The notes: generated by a model from the letters alone, not told the origin. A stretch of DNA of 64,000 bases from Parabacteroides merdae ATCC 43184 (GCF_025151215.1 NZ_CP102286.1:1984001-2048000); one strand, 5' to 3'. Shown: positions 16,832 through 25,470, counted from the stretch's first letter. Made by a program: numbers and translations.

Positions 16832-16898
16832 ATTTTTATATTTGGTTTTAAGTTTATGCTTTAACGTGATAACATATAAATTGCTTTTGTATCTTGAC

Positions 16899-16928
16899 CA
16901 AAAGTATCACTTAAAAAATAAAAAAACA
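16899..16928 (-). promoter_or_regulatory. Promoter of glycogen operon
   Basis: On the minus strand TACTTTTG (16899-16906) is preceded by TTG (16926-16928) with a 19-base spacer. It lies about 70 bases upstream of the debranching enzyme start. Confidence 0.6.
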
Positions 16929-17004
16929 AATTCACTTTCATATTTATTTAGAAATTTCATTTTTACGATTTAAAAACAGTTTGATTGATAATCTGTTACA
17001 AATA

Positions 17005-17086
17005 TGCCAAAGTGGATATATGTGTTGTCAAACACATGCCAAGCTGTTAAAAACTTCCAAATCCGGCAGTTTGGCATCGTCTGGCA
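17005..17086. repeat. Cluster of TGCCA/TGGCA half-sites and hairpin
   Basis: In the intergenic gap between the divergent glycogen operon and peptidase gene, ATGTGTT (17020-17026) and AACACAT (17031-17037) form a perfect hairpin. TGCCAAGCTG (17037-17046) pairs with CAGTTTGGCA (17067-17076), one mismatch. TGCCA or TGGCA occurs four times in 80 bases. It looks like an operator region, but no regulator is known. Confidence 0.4.
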
Positions 17087-17117
17087 ATCAATGCATTTTT
17101 ATTTGCCGATTATTCCG

Positions 17118-17125
17118 TACCTTTG
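17118..17125 (+). promoter_or_regulatory. -7 box of M3 peptidase gene
   Basis: TACCTTTG matches TAnnTTTG and lies 27 bases before the ATG. No TTG at the expected distance upstream. Confidence 0.5.
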
Positions 17126-17152
17126 TTATATAATAAATCAACACGAAAGAAC

Positions 17153-19243
17153 ATGAAACAAAATAGAGAAAATCCCTTTTTCGAGACTTATCGGACTCCG
17201 TTCGGAACTCCTCCGTTCGACCAGATCGAAACAGAACAGTATGAACCAGCTTTCGACGAAGGAATCTGGCAATTGGACGAGGAAGTCCGAGCCATTGCCG
17301 ACAATACGGAACTTCCTACATTCGAGAACACAATCATAGCACTCGAACGCAGCGGCAAGCTGCTGGATAAAGTCATCTCGGCTTTCTTCAACGTATTGAA
17401 TGCAGAAGCAGACGACGAGATGATGGATATCTCGCAACGAGTATCCCCCAAACTGTCGGAAAGCTCCAACAATATTTATTTGAACGAACAACTATTCGCA
17501 CGCGTAAAGAGTGTCTACGACCGGAAAGATGAACTGCATCTCCCGATGGAAGACGCACGTCTGCTGGAGAAGACATTCGAAGCTTTTTGCGCACGTGGCG
17601 CCGCACTCGGACCCGAAGAGAAAGAAAAATACCGTAAACTCAGTTCCGAGTTAAGCCTTCTTTCCCTCACATTCGATCAGAACGCATTGAAAGACAAGAA
17701 CCGCTACGAACTGTTGCTAACAAAAGAAGACGAACTGGAAGGACTACCGGAAAGCATACGCGAAGCTGCCGCACTCAGGGCTAAAGAAAAAGGAAAAACC
17801 GGATGGCTGTTCAATCTCTCGGCCCCAAGCTACGTGCCTTTCATGCGTTACTCAGCTTTGCGCGGGTTACGGGAAAAGATGTATCGGGAATATATGAGCA
17901 TAGGTAACAAAGGGGATGAATACGACAACAAGGAAATCATACGGGAAATCGTCAATATCCGCCTGGAAATCGCAAGATTGATGGGATATACCAACTATGC
18001 CGACTATAAATTGAAACATACGATGGCCAAAACTCCCGCACGCGTCTATAAACTGCTGAATGAGTTATTGGATGCCTACAAGCCGGTAGCCCGGAATGAA
18101 TACGAGACCGTACAAAGATTTGCTTCGGAAACGGAAAAAGAAAACATAACGGTCATGCCTTGGGATTGGAGCTATTATTCCGAAAAACTGAAAGACATCC
18201 GTTTCAACGTGAATGATGAAATGACGCGTCCCTATTTCGAACTGAATCATGTAAAGAAAGGCGTGTTCGGTCTGGCTACGCAATTATATGGCATCACTTT
18301 TAAAGAGAATAAAGAAATTCCGGTTTATCATCCCGAAGTAGAGGCATACGAGGTTTACGATGCCGACGGGAAGTTTCTTTCCATATTATATACAGACTTC
18401 CATCCGCGCGACGGGAAACAGTCAGGAGCCTGGATGAACAGCATAAAGGAACAATACCGGGATCAAGACGGCAAAGACAGCCGGCCCCAAATCATTATCG
18501 TAATGAACTTCACACGTCCGACCGAGACGAAGCCTTCTTTATTGACTTTTGACGAGGTCAACACGCTGTTGCACGAATTCGGACATGCCCTGCACGGTAT
18601 GTTTGCCGAAGGATCATACGCGAGCCTTTCCGGTACAAATGTCTATCGTGACTTTGTGGAACTTCCTTCCCAACTGATGGAAAACTGGCTGACAGAGAAA
18701 GAGTTTCTGGATCAGATCGCCATCCACTACAAAACCGGGGAAAAAATCCCGCAAGAATTAGTACAGAAATTAATAGACGCTTCCAATTTCAACGCAGGAT
18801 ATGCCTGCTGCCGTCAACTGAGCTTCGGTTTCTTAGATATGGCCTGGCATACCCGAACAGAACCATTCGGCGAAGATGTTATCTCTTTCGAGAAGGAAGC
18901 CTGGAAACAGACCGTGATCGTCCCCGAAGTTCCCGGAACCTTGATGAGCAGCAGTTTCGGACACATCTTCTCCGGTGGATATTCAGCCGGCTATTACGGC
19001 TATAAATGGGCAGAGGTCCTGGATGCCGATGCTTTCTCGGTCTTCAAAGAGACGGGAATCTTCAACCGGGAAACAGCCCGTTCTTTCCGTAAAAACATCC
19101 TATCGAAAGGCGGAACCGAAGATCCGGATATCCTGTACAAACGTTTCCGGGGAAAAGATGCGGAAATCGGTGCCCTGTTGAAAAGAAACGGAATAGAACC
19201 AGGCGGACCATCCGCATCCGTCCAGAGCCGGATGCAAGTCTGA
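17153..19243 (+). CDS. M3 family zinc metallopeptidase (oligopeptidase/dipeptidyl carboxypeptidase)
   Basis: A 696-residue peptidase of the thimet oligopeptidase family. The zinc site HEFGHALH is at about residue 473, with the downstream Glu ligand in the region FVELPSQLMENW. The C-terminal GGYSAGYYGYKWAEVLDADAF is the conserved substrate-binding loop of the Dcp/OpdA group. There is no signal peptide, so it should act in the cytoplasm, degrading oligopeptides of signal-peptide or protein turnover origin. The start at 17153 (MKQNRENPFFETYRTPFGTP) matches the family; a longer frame from 17123 covers the promoter. It is transcribed alone, divergently from the glycogen operon. Confidence 0.93.
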   Translation: MKQNRENPFFETYRTPFGTPPFDQIETEQYEPAFDEGIWQLDEEVRAIADNTELPTFENTIIALERSGKLLDKVISAFFNVLNAEADDEMMDISQRVSPKLSESSNNIYLNEQLFARVKSVYDRKDELHLPMEDARLLEKTFEAFCARGAALGPEEKEKYRKLSSELSLLSLTFDQNALKDKNRYELLLTKEDELEGLPESIREAAALRAKEKGKTGWLFNLSAPSYVPFMRYSALRGLREKMYREYMSIGNKGDEYDNKEIIREIVNIRLEIARLMGYTNYADYKLKHTMAKTPARVYKLLNELLDAYKPVARNEYETVQRFASETEKENITVMPWDWSYYSEKLKDIRFNVNDEMTRPYFELNHVKKGVFGLATQLYGITFKENKEIPVYHPEVEAYEVYDADGKFLSILYTDFHPRDGKQSGAWMNSIKEQYRDQDGKDSRPQIIIVMNFTRPTETKPSLLTFDEVNTLLHEFGHALHGMFAEGSYASLSGTNVYRDFVELPSQLMENWLTEKEFLDQIAIHYKTGEKIPQELVQKLIDASNFNAGYACCRQLSFGFLDMAWHTRTEPFGEDVISFEKEAWKQTVIVPEVPGTLMSSSFGHIFSGGYSAGYYGYKWAEVLDADAFSVFKETGIFNRETARSFRKNILSKGGTEDPDILYKRFRGKDAEIGALLKRNGIEPGGPSASVQSRMQV

Positions 19244-19333
19244 TTTGTTTTCGAGGTTGCCTTCTATGGTATTTTTATGATACACGCTTGAACAAAAAAA
19301 CTTCGAACCTATTCCATTTATCCCAAATATATG

Positions 19334-19341
19334 TACCTTTG
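19334..19341 (+). promoter_or_regulatory. -7 box of dCMP deaminase operon
   Basis: TACCTTTG, 41 bases before the ATG at 19383; the -33 box is poor. Confidence 0.5.
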
Positions 19342-19382
19342 CCTACTATTTATATAATTAAGGTATATAAAATCAGAAGACG

Positions 19383-19817
19383 ATGTGCGATAAGAAGGAA
19401 AAGCAACTCGAATTGGATAAGCGCTATCTCAGAATGGCGGCCGTATGGGCGGAAAATTCGTATTGCAAGAGACGCCAGGTTGGGGCACTGATAGTAAAAG
19501 ACCAAATGATTATTTCTGACGGATATAACGGTACGCCATCCGGTTTCGAGAATGTTTGTGAAGATGAACACAATGTCACCAAACCTTACGTTCTGCATGC
19601 GGAAGCCAATGCCATTACGAAAGTGGCCGCTTCGTCCAACAGCAGCAAAGGTGCAACGATCTACGTCACCTCTGCCCCTTGCATCGAATGTGCCAAGCTC
19701 ATCATCCAGTCTGGGATCAAGCGGGTGGTATACTCTGAAAAATATAGGGTGGAAGATGGTTGCAACCTATTACGTCGCGCTGGTGTTATTATAGATTATA
19801 TAGAAATAAACGACTAA
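19383..19817 (+). CDS. dCMP deaminase family protein
   Basis: A 144-residue zinc-dependent deaminase of the cytidine/deoxycytidylate deaminase fold. The catalytic signature is complete: HAEANAI (zinc His and catalytic Glu) and SAPCIECA (the two Cys ligands). The N-terminal RRQVGALIVKD and DGYNGTPSGFENVCEDE match deoxycytidylate deaminases, including the additional zinc-binding Cys/His of that group. It supplies dUMP for thymidylate synthesis. It is the first gene of a short run, followed after 11 bases by the S41 protease and then the folate cyclo-ligase, a link to thymidylate and one-carbon metabolism. Confidence 0.93.
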   Translation: MCDKKEKQLELDKRYLRMAAVWAENSYCKRRQVGALIVKDQMIISDGYNGTPSGFENVCEDEHNVTKPYVLHAEANAITKVAASSNSSKGATIYVTSAPCIECAKLIIQSGIKRVVYSEKYRVEDGCNLLRRAGVIIDYIEIND

Positions 19818-19828
19818 AGATACGTTTT

Positions 19829-21562
19829 ATGGACAAGAACAAAAGGCTGGCTGTATGGTTGCCTGTGATTATAGCATTAAGTATTGCTCTCGGGATATTT
19901 GTAGGGAATCATTACCTCAGACTGACACAAGGAAAGAGGCATATTTATTCCAGTGGAAATAAAATCAATGCCATCCTCGACATTATCGACGAACAGTATG
20001 TCGATACAGTCGATATGAAACAATTAGTGGAAGATGCCATTCCTAAGGTCTTCAGCGAACTGGACCCGCATTCCGTGTATATACCGGCAAAGGACGCCCA
20101 ACGGGCAAATGAAGACCTGGAAGGATCGTTCAGCGGCATCGGGGTTTCATTCAATATGCAGACCGATACCATTCTGGTTATCAACGTCATTCCGGGGGGA
20201 CCTTCAGAGAAGGCCGGCTTGAAGCCCTTCGACCGTATCATCACGATCAACGACTCCCTGTATGCCGGCAACAAAAGTGACCAGGAAGTCATCATGAAGA
20301 CTCTGCGTGGTGCGAAGAACAGTACGGTCAAGTTAGGCATAAAACGTAAAAACGAACCGGAACTGTTGTATTTCGACGTGACGCGCGGCGATGTCCCCGT
20401 CAGTTCGGTCGACGTGTCTTACGAGGTAAGCAAAGGAATCGGCTACATCAAAGTAAGCAAATTCGGCCGTACCACTTATAATGAATTTATCACGGCAATC
20501 GCCAAGCTGAAACAGGCAGGTTGTACCTCATTCGTGATCGACCTTCGCGGTAACACGGGCGGTTATATGGATGCCGCCATCAATATGGTAAACGAATTCA
20601 TGCCGGAAGGCCGCCTGATCGTATACACGGAAGGAAAAGCATTCCCGCGCAACGATGTCTATACGAACGGCACAGGTACTTGCCAGGATGCTCCGATTGT
20701 AGTCTTGACAGACGAGTTCTCGGCTTCCGCCAGTGAAATCTTCTCCGGAGCTATCCAAGACAATGACCGCGGGCTGATTATCGGCCGCCGTACTTTCGGA
20801 AAAGGCTTGGTCCAGTCGCCGATCCAGTTAAGCGACGGTTCGGAAATCCGCCTGACGATCGCACGCTATTACACGCCGTCTGGACGTTGTATCCAGAAAA
20901 AGTACGAACTGGGTAAAGACAGCGAATACGAACAGGACATCTACCAGCGTTTCATGCACGGTGAATTTGATTCTGCCGACAGCATCAAGCTGAACAACAG
21001 CGAAAAATACGAAACCGTGATGGGACGCCCCGTTTACGGCGGCGGCGGTATCATGCCGGATATCTTCATCCCGCGTGACACAAGCGGTGTGACTTCCTAT
21101 TTCTCCAACGTAGTCAATTCCGGTATGTTGAACCTATATGCACTCGAATACTCGGATCGCAATTACGACAAGTTGGCTTCTTTCAAGACCTATCAGGACT
21201 TACACAAATACCTGCAACAACAACCACTGCTTTCCGATTTCACCAATTATGCCGCAGCAAAAGGGATCAAGAAACGTCCGCACCTGATCAACATATCAGG
21301 CAAACTGATCGAGAAACAGATCCAGGCCTACATCGTCCGTAACTTCTTCGACGAAGCCGGCTTCTATCCAATATTCCAGAACGATGACATCACGCTGAAA
21401 CGCGCCGTCAAAGTCCTGAACGAAGGCAAATCATTCCCGACACTGGAGAACAAAAACAATACGCCCAATGGAATTGCGCAAAGCCAAACAAACACTTCGA
21501 GAGGATATGGCTTCCTTAAAGAGATCATATACGAAGACTACATTGCTGGATCTCTCTGCTAA
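19829..21562 (+). CDS. S41 family carboxyl-terminal processing peptidase
   Basis: A 577-residue membrane-anchored protease. One transmembrane helix (residues 8-27, LAVWLPVIIALSIALGIFVG) is followed by the tail-specific protease N-terminal region, a PDZ domain (about 85-175, with LEGSFSGIGVSF and NVIPGGPSEKAGLKPFDRI) and the catalytic domain with the Ser in DEFSASASEIFSGA and Lys in GRRTFGKGLVQ. It likely trims C-termini of periplasmic proteins. The ATG at 19829 is used; the upstream extension overlaps the deaminase gene. Its last 95 bases overlap the cyclo-ligase gene in another frame, an unusually long overlap, so its final 30 residues (after NKNNTPNGI) may be an extension of the usual end. 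Confidence 0.9.
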   Translation: MDKNKRLAVWLPVIIALSIALGIFVGNHYLRLTQGKRHIYSSGNKINAILDIIDEQYVDTVDMKQLVEDAIPKVFSELDPHSVYIPAKDAQRANEDLEGSFSGIGVSFNMQTDTILVINVIPGGPSEKAGLKPFDRIITINDSLYAGNKSDQEVIMKTLRGAKNSTVKLGIKRKNEPELLYFDVTRGDVPVSSVDVSYEVSKGIGYIKVSKFGRTTYNEFITAIAKLKQAGCTSFVIDLRGNTGGYMDAAINMVNEFMPEGRLIVYTEGKAFPRNDVYTNGTGTCQDAPIVVLTDEFSASASEIFSGAIQDNDRGLIIGRRTFGKGLVQSPIQLSDGSEIRLTIARYYTPSGRCIQKKYELGKDSEYEQDIYQRFMHGEFDSADSIKLNNSEKYETVMGRPVYGGGGIMPDIFIPRDTSGVTSYFSNVVNSGMLNLYALEYSDRNYDKLASFKTYQDLHKYLQQQPLLSDFTNYAAAKGIKKRPHLINISGKLIEKQIQAYIVRNFFDEAGFYPIFQNDDITLKRAVKVLNEGKSFPTLENKNNTPNGIAQSQTNTSRGYGFLKEIIYEDYIAGSLC

Positions 21563-22022
21563 GATAATGGACCGGCTGGAAGAGACAGACCTCTTCCAGC
21601 AAGCTTCGTGCATTGCACTATACCATGCCATCCCCGGCGAAGTGCAGACTGCCGGACTGATCGAAAAATGGTACCGGAAAAAGAGATTATTGCTCCCTCT
21701 TATAAAAGGGAATGATCTTCAATTGCTCTTGTATGCAGGAAAAGAATCACTCAAAACGGGTGTTTTCGGGATATTGGAACCAAGTGAAGATTGTGAAGCC
21801 GTACCGGAAAGCGAAATAGACCTGATCATTGTTCCGGGTGTCGCTTTCGACCGCCAGCATAACCGCCTCGGACGGGGAAAAGGATTTTATGACCGACTGC
21901 TTTCGACACTGGATGTTCCTAAAATCGGAATCTGCTATGACTTCCAGTTAAAGGATCAGATTCCGGCCGAGCCGTTCGACCGGAAAATGGACTTGATTAT
22001 AACTGAAAAAGAAATATTGTGA
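21468..22022 (+). CDS. 5-formyltetrahydrofolate cyclo-ligase
   Basis: A 184-residue enzyme that converts 5-formyl-THF to 5,10-methenyl-THF using ATP. Family features are the basic start (RKAKQTLREDM), IALYHAIPGEV, LLLPLIKGNDL, the region DLIIVPGVAFDRQHNRLGRGKGFYDR given here in part, with the folate-binding loop N-R-L-G-R-G-K-G-F-Y-D-R at about residues 138-149, and the closing DLIITEKEIL. The start at 21468 lies 95 bases inside the 3' end of the S41 peptidase gene; later in-frame starts would remove the conserved N-terminal helix, so the overlap seems real. It is the last gene of the dCMP deaminase operon. Confidence 0.9.
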   Translation: MELRKAKQTLREDMASLKRSYTKTTLLDLSAKIMDRLEETDLFQQASCIALYHAIPGEVQTAGLIEKWYRKKRLLLPLIKGNDLQLLLYAGKESLKTGVFGILEPSEDCEAVPESEIDLIIVPGVAFDRQHNRLGRGKGFYDRLLSTLDVPKIGICYDFQLKDQIPAEPFDRKMDLIITEKEIL

Positions 22023-22023
22023 T

Positions 22024-22419
22024 TCAGATCTTATCCGTTTGCAACAGCTCCATGACCTTAGCATCCGCCTTGGCTCTTATCTCAGGTGTGATGCTATCCT
22101 TCACGATTTTCAGGACAAGTCCCATCACAGCTACATCGTCAGTAAAGCCGATCACCGGAAGAAGACCTTCCGGTATCAGGTCGAACGGCAGAATAAAATA
22201 GCCTAAAGCACCTATGATATAAGCCTTATGTTGTAACGGAACATCTTTATCGTGCAGCAGATAATAAAGCTGGAAGACAGGACGTATCACCGTCGCACCG
22301 ACTTTCTTTGCAACCCGTTGTACTTTTTGCCAGAATTTATTTTCAGAATAGTATGTGCCATACTTTTCCACTTCATAAACCTCTTCAAACGGAACTTCTT
22401 CTATCTTTTTTGCATCCAT
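22024..22419 (-). CDS. YkvA family (DUF1232) protein
   Basis: A 131-residue protein with the DUF1232/YkvA core at about residues 60-100: LQHKAYIIGALGYFILPFDLIPEGLLPVIG is the hallmark (A-L-x-Y-x-x-x-P-x-D-L-I-P-D/E), here conserved, followed by FTDDVAVMGLVLKIVK. The hydrophobic stretch suggests association with the membrane. The function of the family is unknown. It is convergent with the cyclo-ligase gene (one base between stops) and lies 15 bases downstream of the DUF721 gene, so it is probably the third gene of a recF - DUF721 - ykvA-like operon. Confidence 0.88.
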   Translation of the reverse strand: MDAKKIEEVPFEEVYEVEKYGTYYSENKFWQKVQRVAKKVGATVIRPVFQLYYLLHDKDVPLQHKAYIIGALGYFILPFDLIPEGLLPVIGFTDDVAVMGLVLKIVKDSITPEIRAKADAKVMELLQTDKI

Positions 22420-22434
22420 AATGATTCAACTCTT

Positions 22435-22728
22435 TTATCTGATAACTATATCTTGTATAACTTCCGAACCGGCATAATCGTTCAAGCTCTTCACCAGACG
22501 TTCCCGGCACAACACCAATTCACTTCTCAAGACGGAAGAAGTGAGGGAAACATACAGCACTTTGTCTTTTACATATATATTACGAGTGTACTGAGCGACC
22601 ATCGGCCCCAGTATCTCGCCCCAGGCCCGCATGACACGGATTTCCAGTATCTTCCCCCTCAACTCAGCATTATCCTCGAAAAACTCCCGGATCGCATCGC
22701 CCAACGTCTGTGCATTCCGGTGCATCAT
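22435..22728 (-). CDS. DUF721 (DciA-like) protein
   Basis: A 97-residue basic protein of family DUF721. The family pattern is seen in LGDAIREFFEDNAELRGKI, the central VMRAWGEILGPMVAQYTRNI with the conserved Trp, and the strand YVSLTSSVLRSELVLCRERL. DciA proteins of this family load the replicative helicase in bacteria without DnaC; Bacteroidetes copies are shorter, so the same role is likely but not proven. Its ATG overlaps the recF stop by four bases, a sign of coupled translation, and association with recF supports a replication or repair function. Confidence 0.85.
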   Translation of the reverse strand: MMHRNAQTLGDAIREFFEDNAELRGKILEIRVMRAWGEILGPMVAQYTRNIYVKDKVLYVSLTSSVLRSELVLCRERLVKSLNDYAGSEVIQDIVIR

Positions 22729-23828
22729 TCCGCTTCCTCCATCGGTTGCACTTCACCCTGTTCGACCCTGAACAGAGCGTAGCCGTGATTGATCGATTGC
22801 AGGATGGCGTCCAAATATTTCCGGTTCGTATCAGTAATGAAAATCTGCCCAAACTGGTCGCCGCTCACCAGCTTGACGATCTGCTCCACCCGGTCGGCAT
22901 CCAGCTTGTCGAAAATATCGTCCAACAGAAGGATCGGACGCGCTTGCCCCCTGCAGGAAAGAAACACATACTGAGCCAGCTTGAGGGCAATCAGATACGT
23001 CTTGTTCTGCCCTTGCGAACCGACACGGCGGATCAGGTGGCCGTTCAACGTCATCTCCAGTTCATCCTTGTGAATGCCGGTCGAGGTATAACCGAGTATG
23101 CGGTCACGTTCCCGATTGGCAGCCAGCATATCCGCCAGGCTCCCCTTCTCCAACTGGGAGATATACCGCAAACCGACCTGTTCGGTCGAACGGCAGATCG
23201 TCTGGTAATATTCGTTGAAGATCGGGATAAAATCATTCACCAACATCTGCCGCTTCTCGTACACCATCCGGCCGTACATGTCCAGCTGCATTTCCAGCAC
23301 TTCATAAAGGGAAGCGTCGATACACTGGTCCTTCAACAGCGAATTCCGCTGAAGCAAGGCTTTATTATATTGTATCAACGCATGCAGATAAGGCTTGTCC
23401 TGCTGCGAAATAATCACATCGAGAAAGCGGCGACGTTCTTCGCTCCCGCCTTGTATCAGTTCCGAATCGGCTGGCGAAACCATCACTAATGGCAACAGAC
23501 CGATATGCTCCGACAGTTTGTCGTACTCTTTTTTATTCCGCTTGAACTGTTTCCGTTGCCGGCGACGGATAGCACAAAAGATCTCCTCTTCACGCCCCTC
23601 ATAGTCATAGTTACCTTGCAACACGCACATATCCTGACCATTGTTGATCAGCTGGGAATCGGGCGTATTGATATGGCTTTTGCAAAAAGAGAGATAATGA
23701 ACGGCATCCAACAGATTGGTCTTTCCCATTCCGTTATTCCCGAAAAAACAATTTATTTCGGGAGAGAAAGAAACTTCTGCCTGGAGAATGTTTTTATAAT
23801 TGAGTATAGAAAGCTTTTTAAGTATCAT
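22725..23828 (-). CDS. recF: DNA replication and repair protein RecF
   Basis: A 367-residue SMC-like ATPase. Walker A is GNNGMGKTN (residues 30-38), the ABC signature is seen in RVGSQGQNKTYLIALKLA and Walker B is RPILLLDDIFDKLD (about 305-318), followed by IFITDTN. Length and start (MILKKLSILNYKNI) agree with RecF. It binds single/double-strand junctions at gaps and helps load RecA during recombinational repair. It is the first gene of the recF - DUF721 - YkvA run and is divergent from the TPR membrane protein gene at 23964. Confidence 0.95.
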   Translation of the reverse strand: MILKKLSILNYKNILQAEVSFSPEINCFFGNNGMGKTNLLDAVHYLSFCKSHINTPDSQLINNGQDMCVLQGNYDYEGREEEIFCAIRRRQRKQFKRNKKEYDKLSEHIGLLPLVMVSPADSELIQGGSEERRRFLDVIISQQDKPYLHALIQYNKALLQRNSLLKDQCIDASLYEVLEMQLDMYGRMVYEKRQMLVNDFIPIFNEYYQTICRSTEQVGLRYISQLEKGSLADMLAANRERDRILGYTSTGIHKDELEMTLNGHLIRRVGSQGQNKTYLIALKLAQYVFLSCRGQARPILLLDDIFDKLDADRVEQIVKLVSGDQFGQIFITDTNRKYLDAILQSINHGYALFRVEQGEVQPMEEAE

Positions 23829-23897
23829 CCACGCTATATTAGTTGCACAAAATTAAAAAATATACTTCTAAGTATAGATTTTCTCAGTAAAAAAAAC

Positions 23898-23905
23898 TAC
23901 TTTTG
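23898..23905 (+). promoter_or_regulatory. -7 box of TPR protein gene
   Basis: TACTTTTG, 58 bases before the ATG at 23964, in the intergenic gap with recF. Confidence 0.5.
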
Positions 23906-23963
23906 CGACTTGAATTGCCACAGGCATAAAACAGTGATAAAATAATAACAACTATAAAACATT

Positions 23964-24650
23964 ATGGCTACTAAGGAAAAAGACACCAACAAAGAGTTAG
24001 AGGTCGAAGAAATTGTTTCGAGATCGGAGCAGTTCATTGAAAACAATTCAAAGAAAATCATTTATGGTATTATAGCACTCGCTCTCGTTGTTGGAGCTGT
24101 TTTGGGTATCAAGCACGGATATTTGATTCCGCAGGAGAAAAAAGCCGCAGCAGCTATGTTCAAAGGCGAACAATATTTTGCAAAAGACTCTTTCAACCTG
24201 GCACTGAACGGAAACGGTGCGGATTATGAAGGATTCGAAGCTATCATCGACCAATACGGAAGCACATCGGCCGGTAACTTGGCAAAGGCTTATGCCGGTA
24301 TCTGCTATTTCAAGATGGGCGACAATGAAAAAGCATTGGATCTGCTGAAATCTTTCAGCGGCAGCGACGACATGATCTCGCCGGCTATCACGGGCCTGAT
24401 CGGTGACTGCTATGTAAATATGGGCAACGTAAAAGAAGGTATCAGCTATTTCGAAAAAGCAGCCAAGCAGGCAAGCAACGAAGTGATCAGCCCGACTTAC
24501 CTGAAGAAAGCCGGTATCGCTTATGAAAGCCTGAAACAATATGGTGATGCTGTTAAGGCATACACGACGATTAAGGAAAAATACTTCAATTCAATGGAAG
24601 CTTCCGATATCGACAAATATATCACCCGTGCTTCGGCATTGAACAAATAA
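23964..24650 (+). CDS. TPR protein with one membrane anchor (YfgM-like)
   Basis: A 228-residue protein. A charged N-terminal segment (residues 1-30) precedes one transmembrane helix (about 34-53, IIYGIIALALVVGAVLGI), then at least three tetratricopeptide repeats (about 105-215; for example AKAYAGICYFKMGDNEKALDL is the typical pattern). The layout, short cytoplasmic tail, single helix and periplasmic TPR domain, is that of YfgM-like ancillary Sec/chaperone proteins. It probably organises periplasmic protein complexes; the exact partner is unknown. The gene is followed by a terminator-like hairpin ahead of ribH. Confidence 0.8.
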   Translation: MATKEKDTNKELEVEEIVSRSEQFIENNSKKIIYGIIALALVVGAVLGIKHGYLIPQEKKAAAAMFKGEQYFAKDSFNLALNGNGADYEGFEAIIDQYGSTSAGNLAKAYAGICYFKMGDNEKALDLLKSFSGSDDMISPAITGLIGDCYVNMGNVKEGISYFEKAAKQASNEVISPTYLKKAGIAYESLKQYGDAVKAYTTIKEKYFNSMEASDIDKYITRASALNK

Positions 24651-24675
24651 CGTATACACATTATTATAATCATAT

Positions 24676-24713
24676 AAGAGGATGTCTCGTCAAACAAGGC
24701 ATCCTCTTCTTTT
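24676..24713 (+). terminator. Terminator between TPR gene and ribH
   Basis: AAGAGGATG (24676-24684) and CATCCTCTT (24700-24708) form a perfect nine-base stem followed by CTTTT. The ribH ATG is only 14 bases further on, so it may be leaky or act as an attenuator for ribH. Confidence 0.7.
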
Positions 24714-24726
24714 AAGAACAAAAAAT

Positions 24727-25209
24727 ATGGCAACAGCTTATCAGAATTTATCGGAGTACGACTTTAACAGTGTTCCTGACGGATCGGAAGTGACTGTCGG
24801 AATCGTCGTAGCGGAATGGAACAAGCACATCACCGAAAAGCTATTGGAAGGCGCCTGCAACACATTGGAAAAACATGGCGTCAAAGCCGAAAACATATTT
24901 GTAAAACGAGTACCAGGCAGTTTCGAACTGACTTTTGGCGCAAAAAAAATGGCTGAAACAAAAGAAGTGGATGCCGTTATCGTTTTGGGCTGCGTCGTAA
25001 GAGGCGATACTCCTCATTTCGATTATGTCTGTTCAGGCGTTACGCAGGGCATTACAGAATTAAATCTTATGTACGATATTCCGTTCATTTTCGGCTTGTT
25101 AACGACAGACACTATGCAACAGTCCGAAGACCGTGCAGGTGGCAAGTACGGAAACAAAGGAGATGAAGCGGCAGTAACCGCTCTTAAAATGGTAAATTTT
25201 TCTGCCTAA
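24727..25209 (+). CDS. ribH: 6,7-dimethyl-8-ribityllumazine synthase
   Basis: A 160-residue enzyme that condenses 5-amino-6-ribitylamino-uracil with dihydroxybutanone phosphate, the penultimate step of riboflavin synthesis. Conserved elements: [39 protein letters not shown], the substrate loop [19 protein letters not shown] and [20 protein letters not shown] with the catalytic His/Arg region. The start at 24727 fits the family; the frame is open further upstream across the terminator. No FMN riboswitch is visible in front of it. It is followed by tRNA genes with their own promoter. Confidence 0.95.
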   Translation: MATAYQNLSEYDFNSVPDGSEVTVGIVVAEWNKHITEKLLEGACNTLEKHGVKAENIFVKRVPGSFELTFGAKKMAETKEVDAVIVLGCVVRGDTPHFDYVCSGVTQGITELNLMYDIPFIFGLLTTDTMQQSEDRAGGKYGNKGDEAAVTALKMVNFSA

Positions 25210-25213
25210 ACGC

Positions 25214-25243
25214 TTGCAGGTTTCAAAAATAATCGTACCTTTG
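25214..25243 (+). promoter_or_regulatory. Promoter of tRNA-Tyr / tRNA-Gly
   Basis: TTG (25214-25216), 19 bases, TACCTTTG (25236-25243). The mature tRNA-Tyr begins 22 bases later. Confidence 0.7.
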
Positions 25244-25264
25244 CACTGCAATTGAAAATAACGG

Positions 25265-25347
25265 GGGCAGTTACCAGAGTGGCCAAATGGGGCTGACTGT
25301 AACTCAGCTGGCTTTCGCCTTCGGTGGTTCGAATCCATCACTGCCCA
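25265..25347 (+). tRNA. tRNA-Tyr (GTA)
   Basis: The 83-base tRNA has acceptor stem GGGCAGT paired with ACTGCCC plus discriminator A, anticodon stem GCTGA/TCAGC with loop CTGTAAC (anticodon GTA), a long variable arm of a class II tRNA and T arm GGTTCGAATCC. CCA is not encoded. Confidence 0.95.
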
Positions 25348-25357
25348 CAAATTAATT

Positions 25358-25430
25358 GCGGAAGTAGCTCAGTTGATAGAGCATTAGCCTTCCAAGCTGA
25401 GGGTCGCGGGTTTGAGCCCCGTCTTCCGCT
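25358..25430 (+). tRNA. tRNA-Gly (TCC)
   Basis: The 73-base tRNA has acceptor stem GCGGAAG paired with CTTCCGC, D arm AGCTCAGTTGATAGAGC, anticodon loop CTTCCAA (anticodon TCC), and T arm GGGTTTGAGCCCC. It starts ten bases after tRNA-Tyr and is on the same transcript. CCA is not encoded. Confidence 0.95.
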
Positions 25431-25436
25431 CTCAAG

Positions 25437-25470
25437 AAGAGGAAAATCGAAAGGTTTTCCTCTTTTTTTA
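25437..25470 (+). terminator. Terminator after tRNA genes
   Basis: AAGAGGAAAA and TTTTCCTCTT form a ten-base stem with a TCGAAAGG loop and a run of seven Ts. Confidence 0.85.

Noticed and set aside
22710-23489. 259-codon plus-strand frame opposite recF
   Set aside because: RecF on the minus strand has all ATPase motifs; the plus frame is a codon-bias shadow.
24651-24726. FMN riboswitch upstream of ribH
   Set aside because: The 76-base gap only holds a simple terminator hairpin; the conserved FMN aptamer elements are absent.
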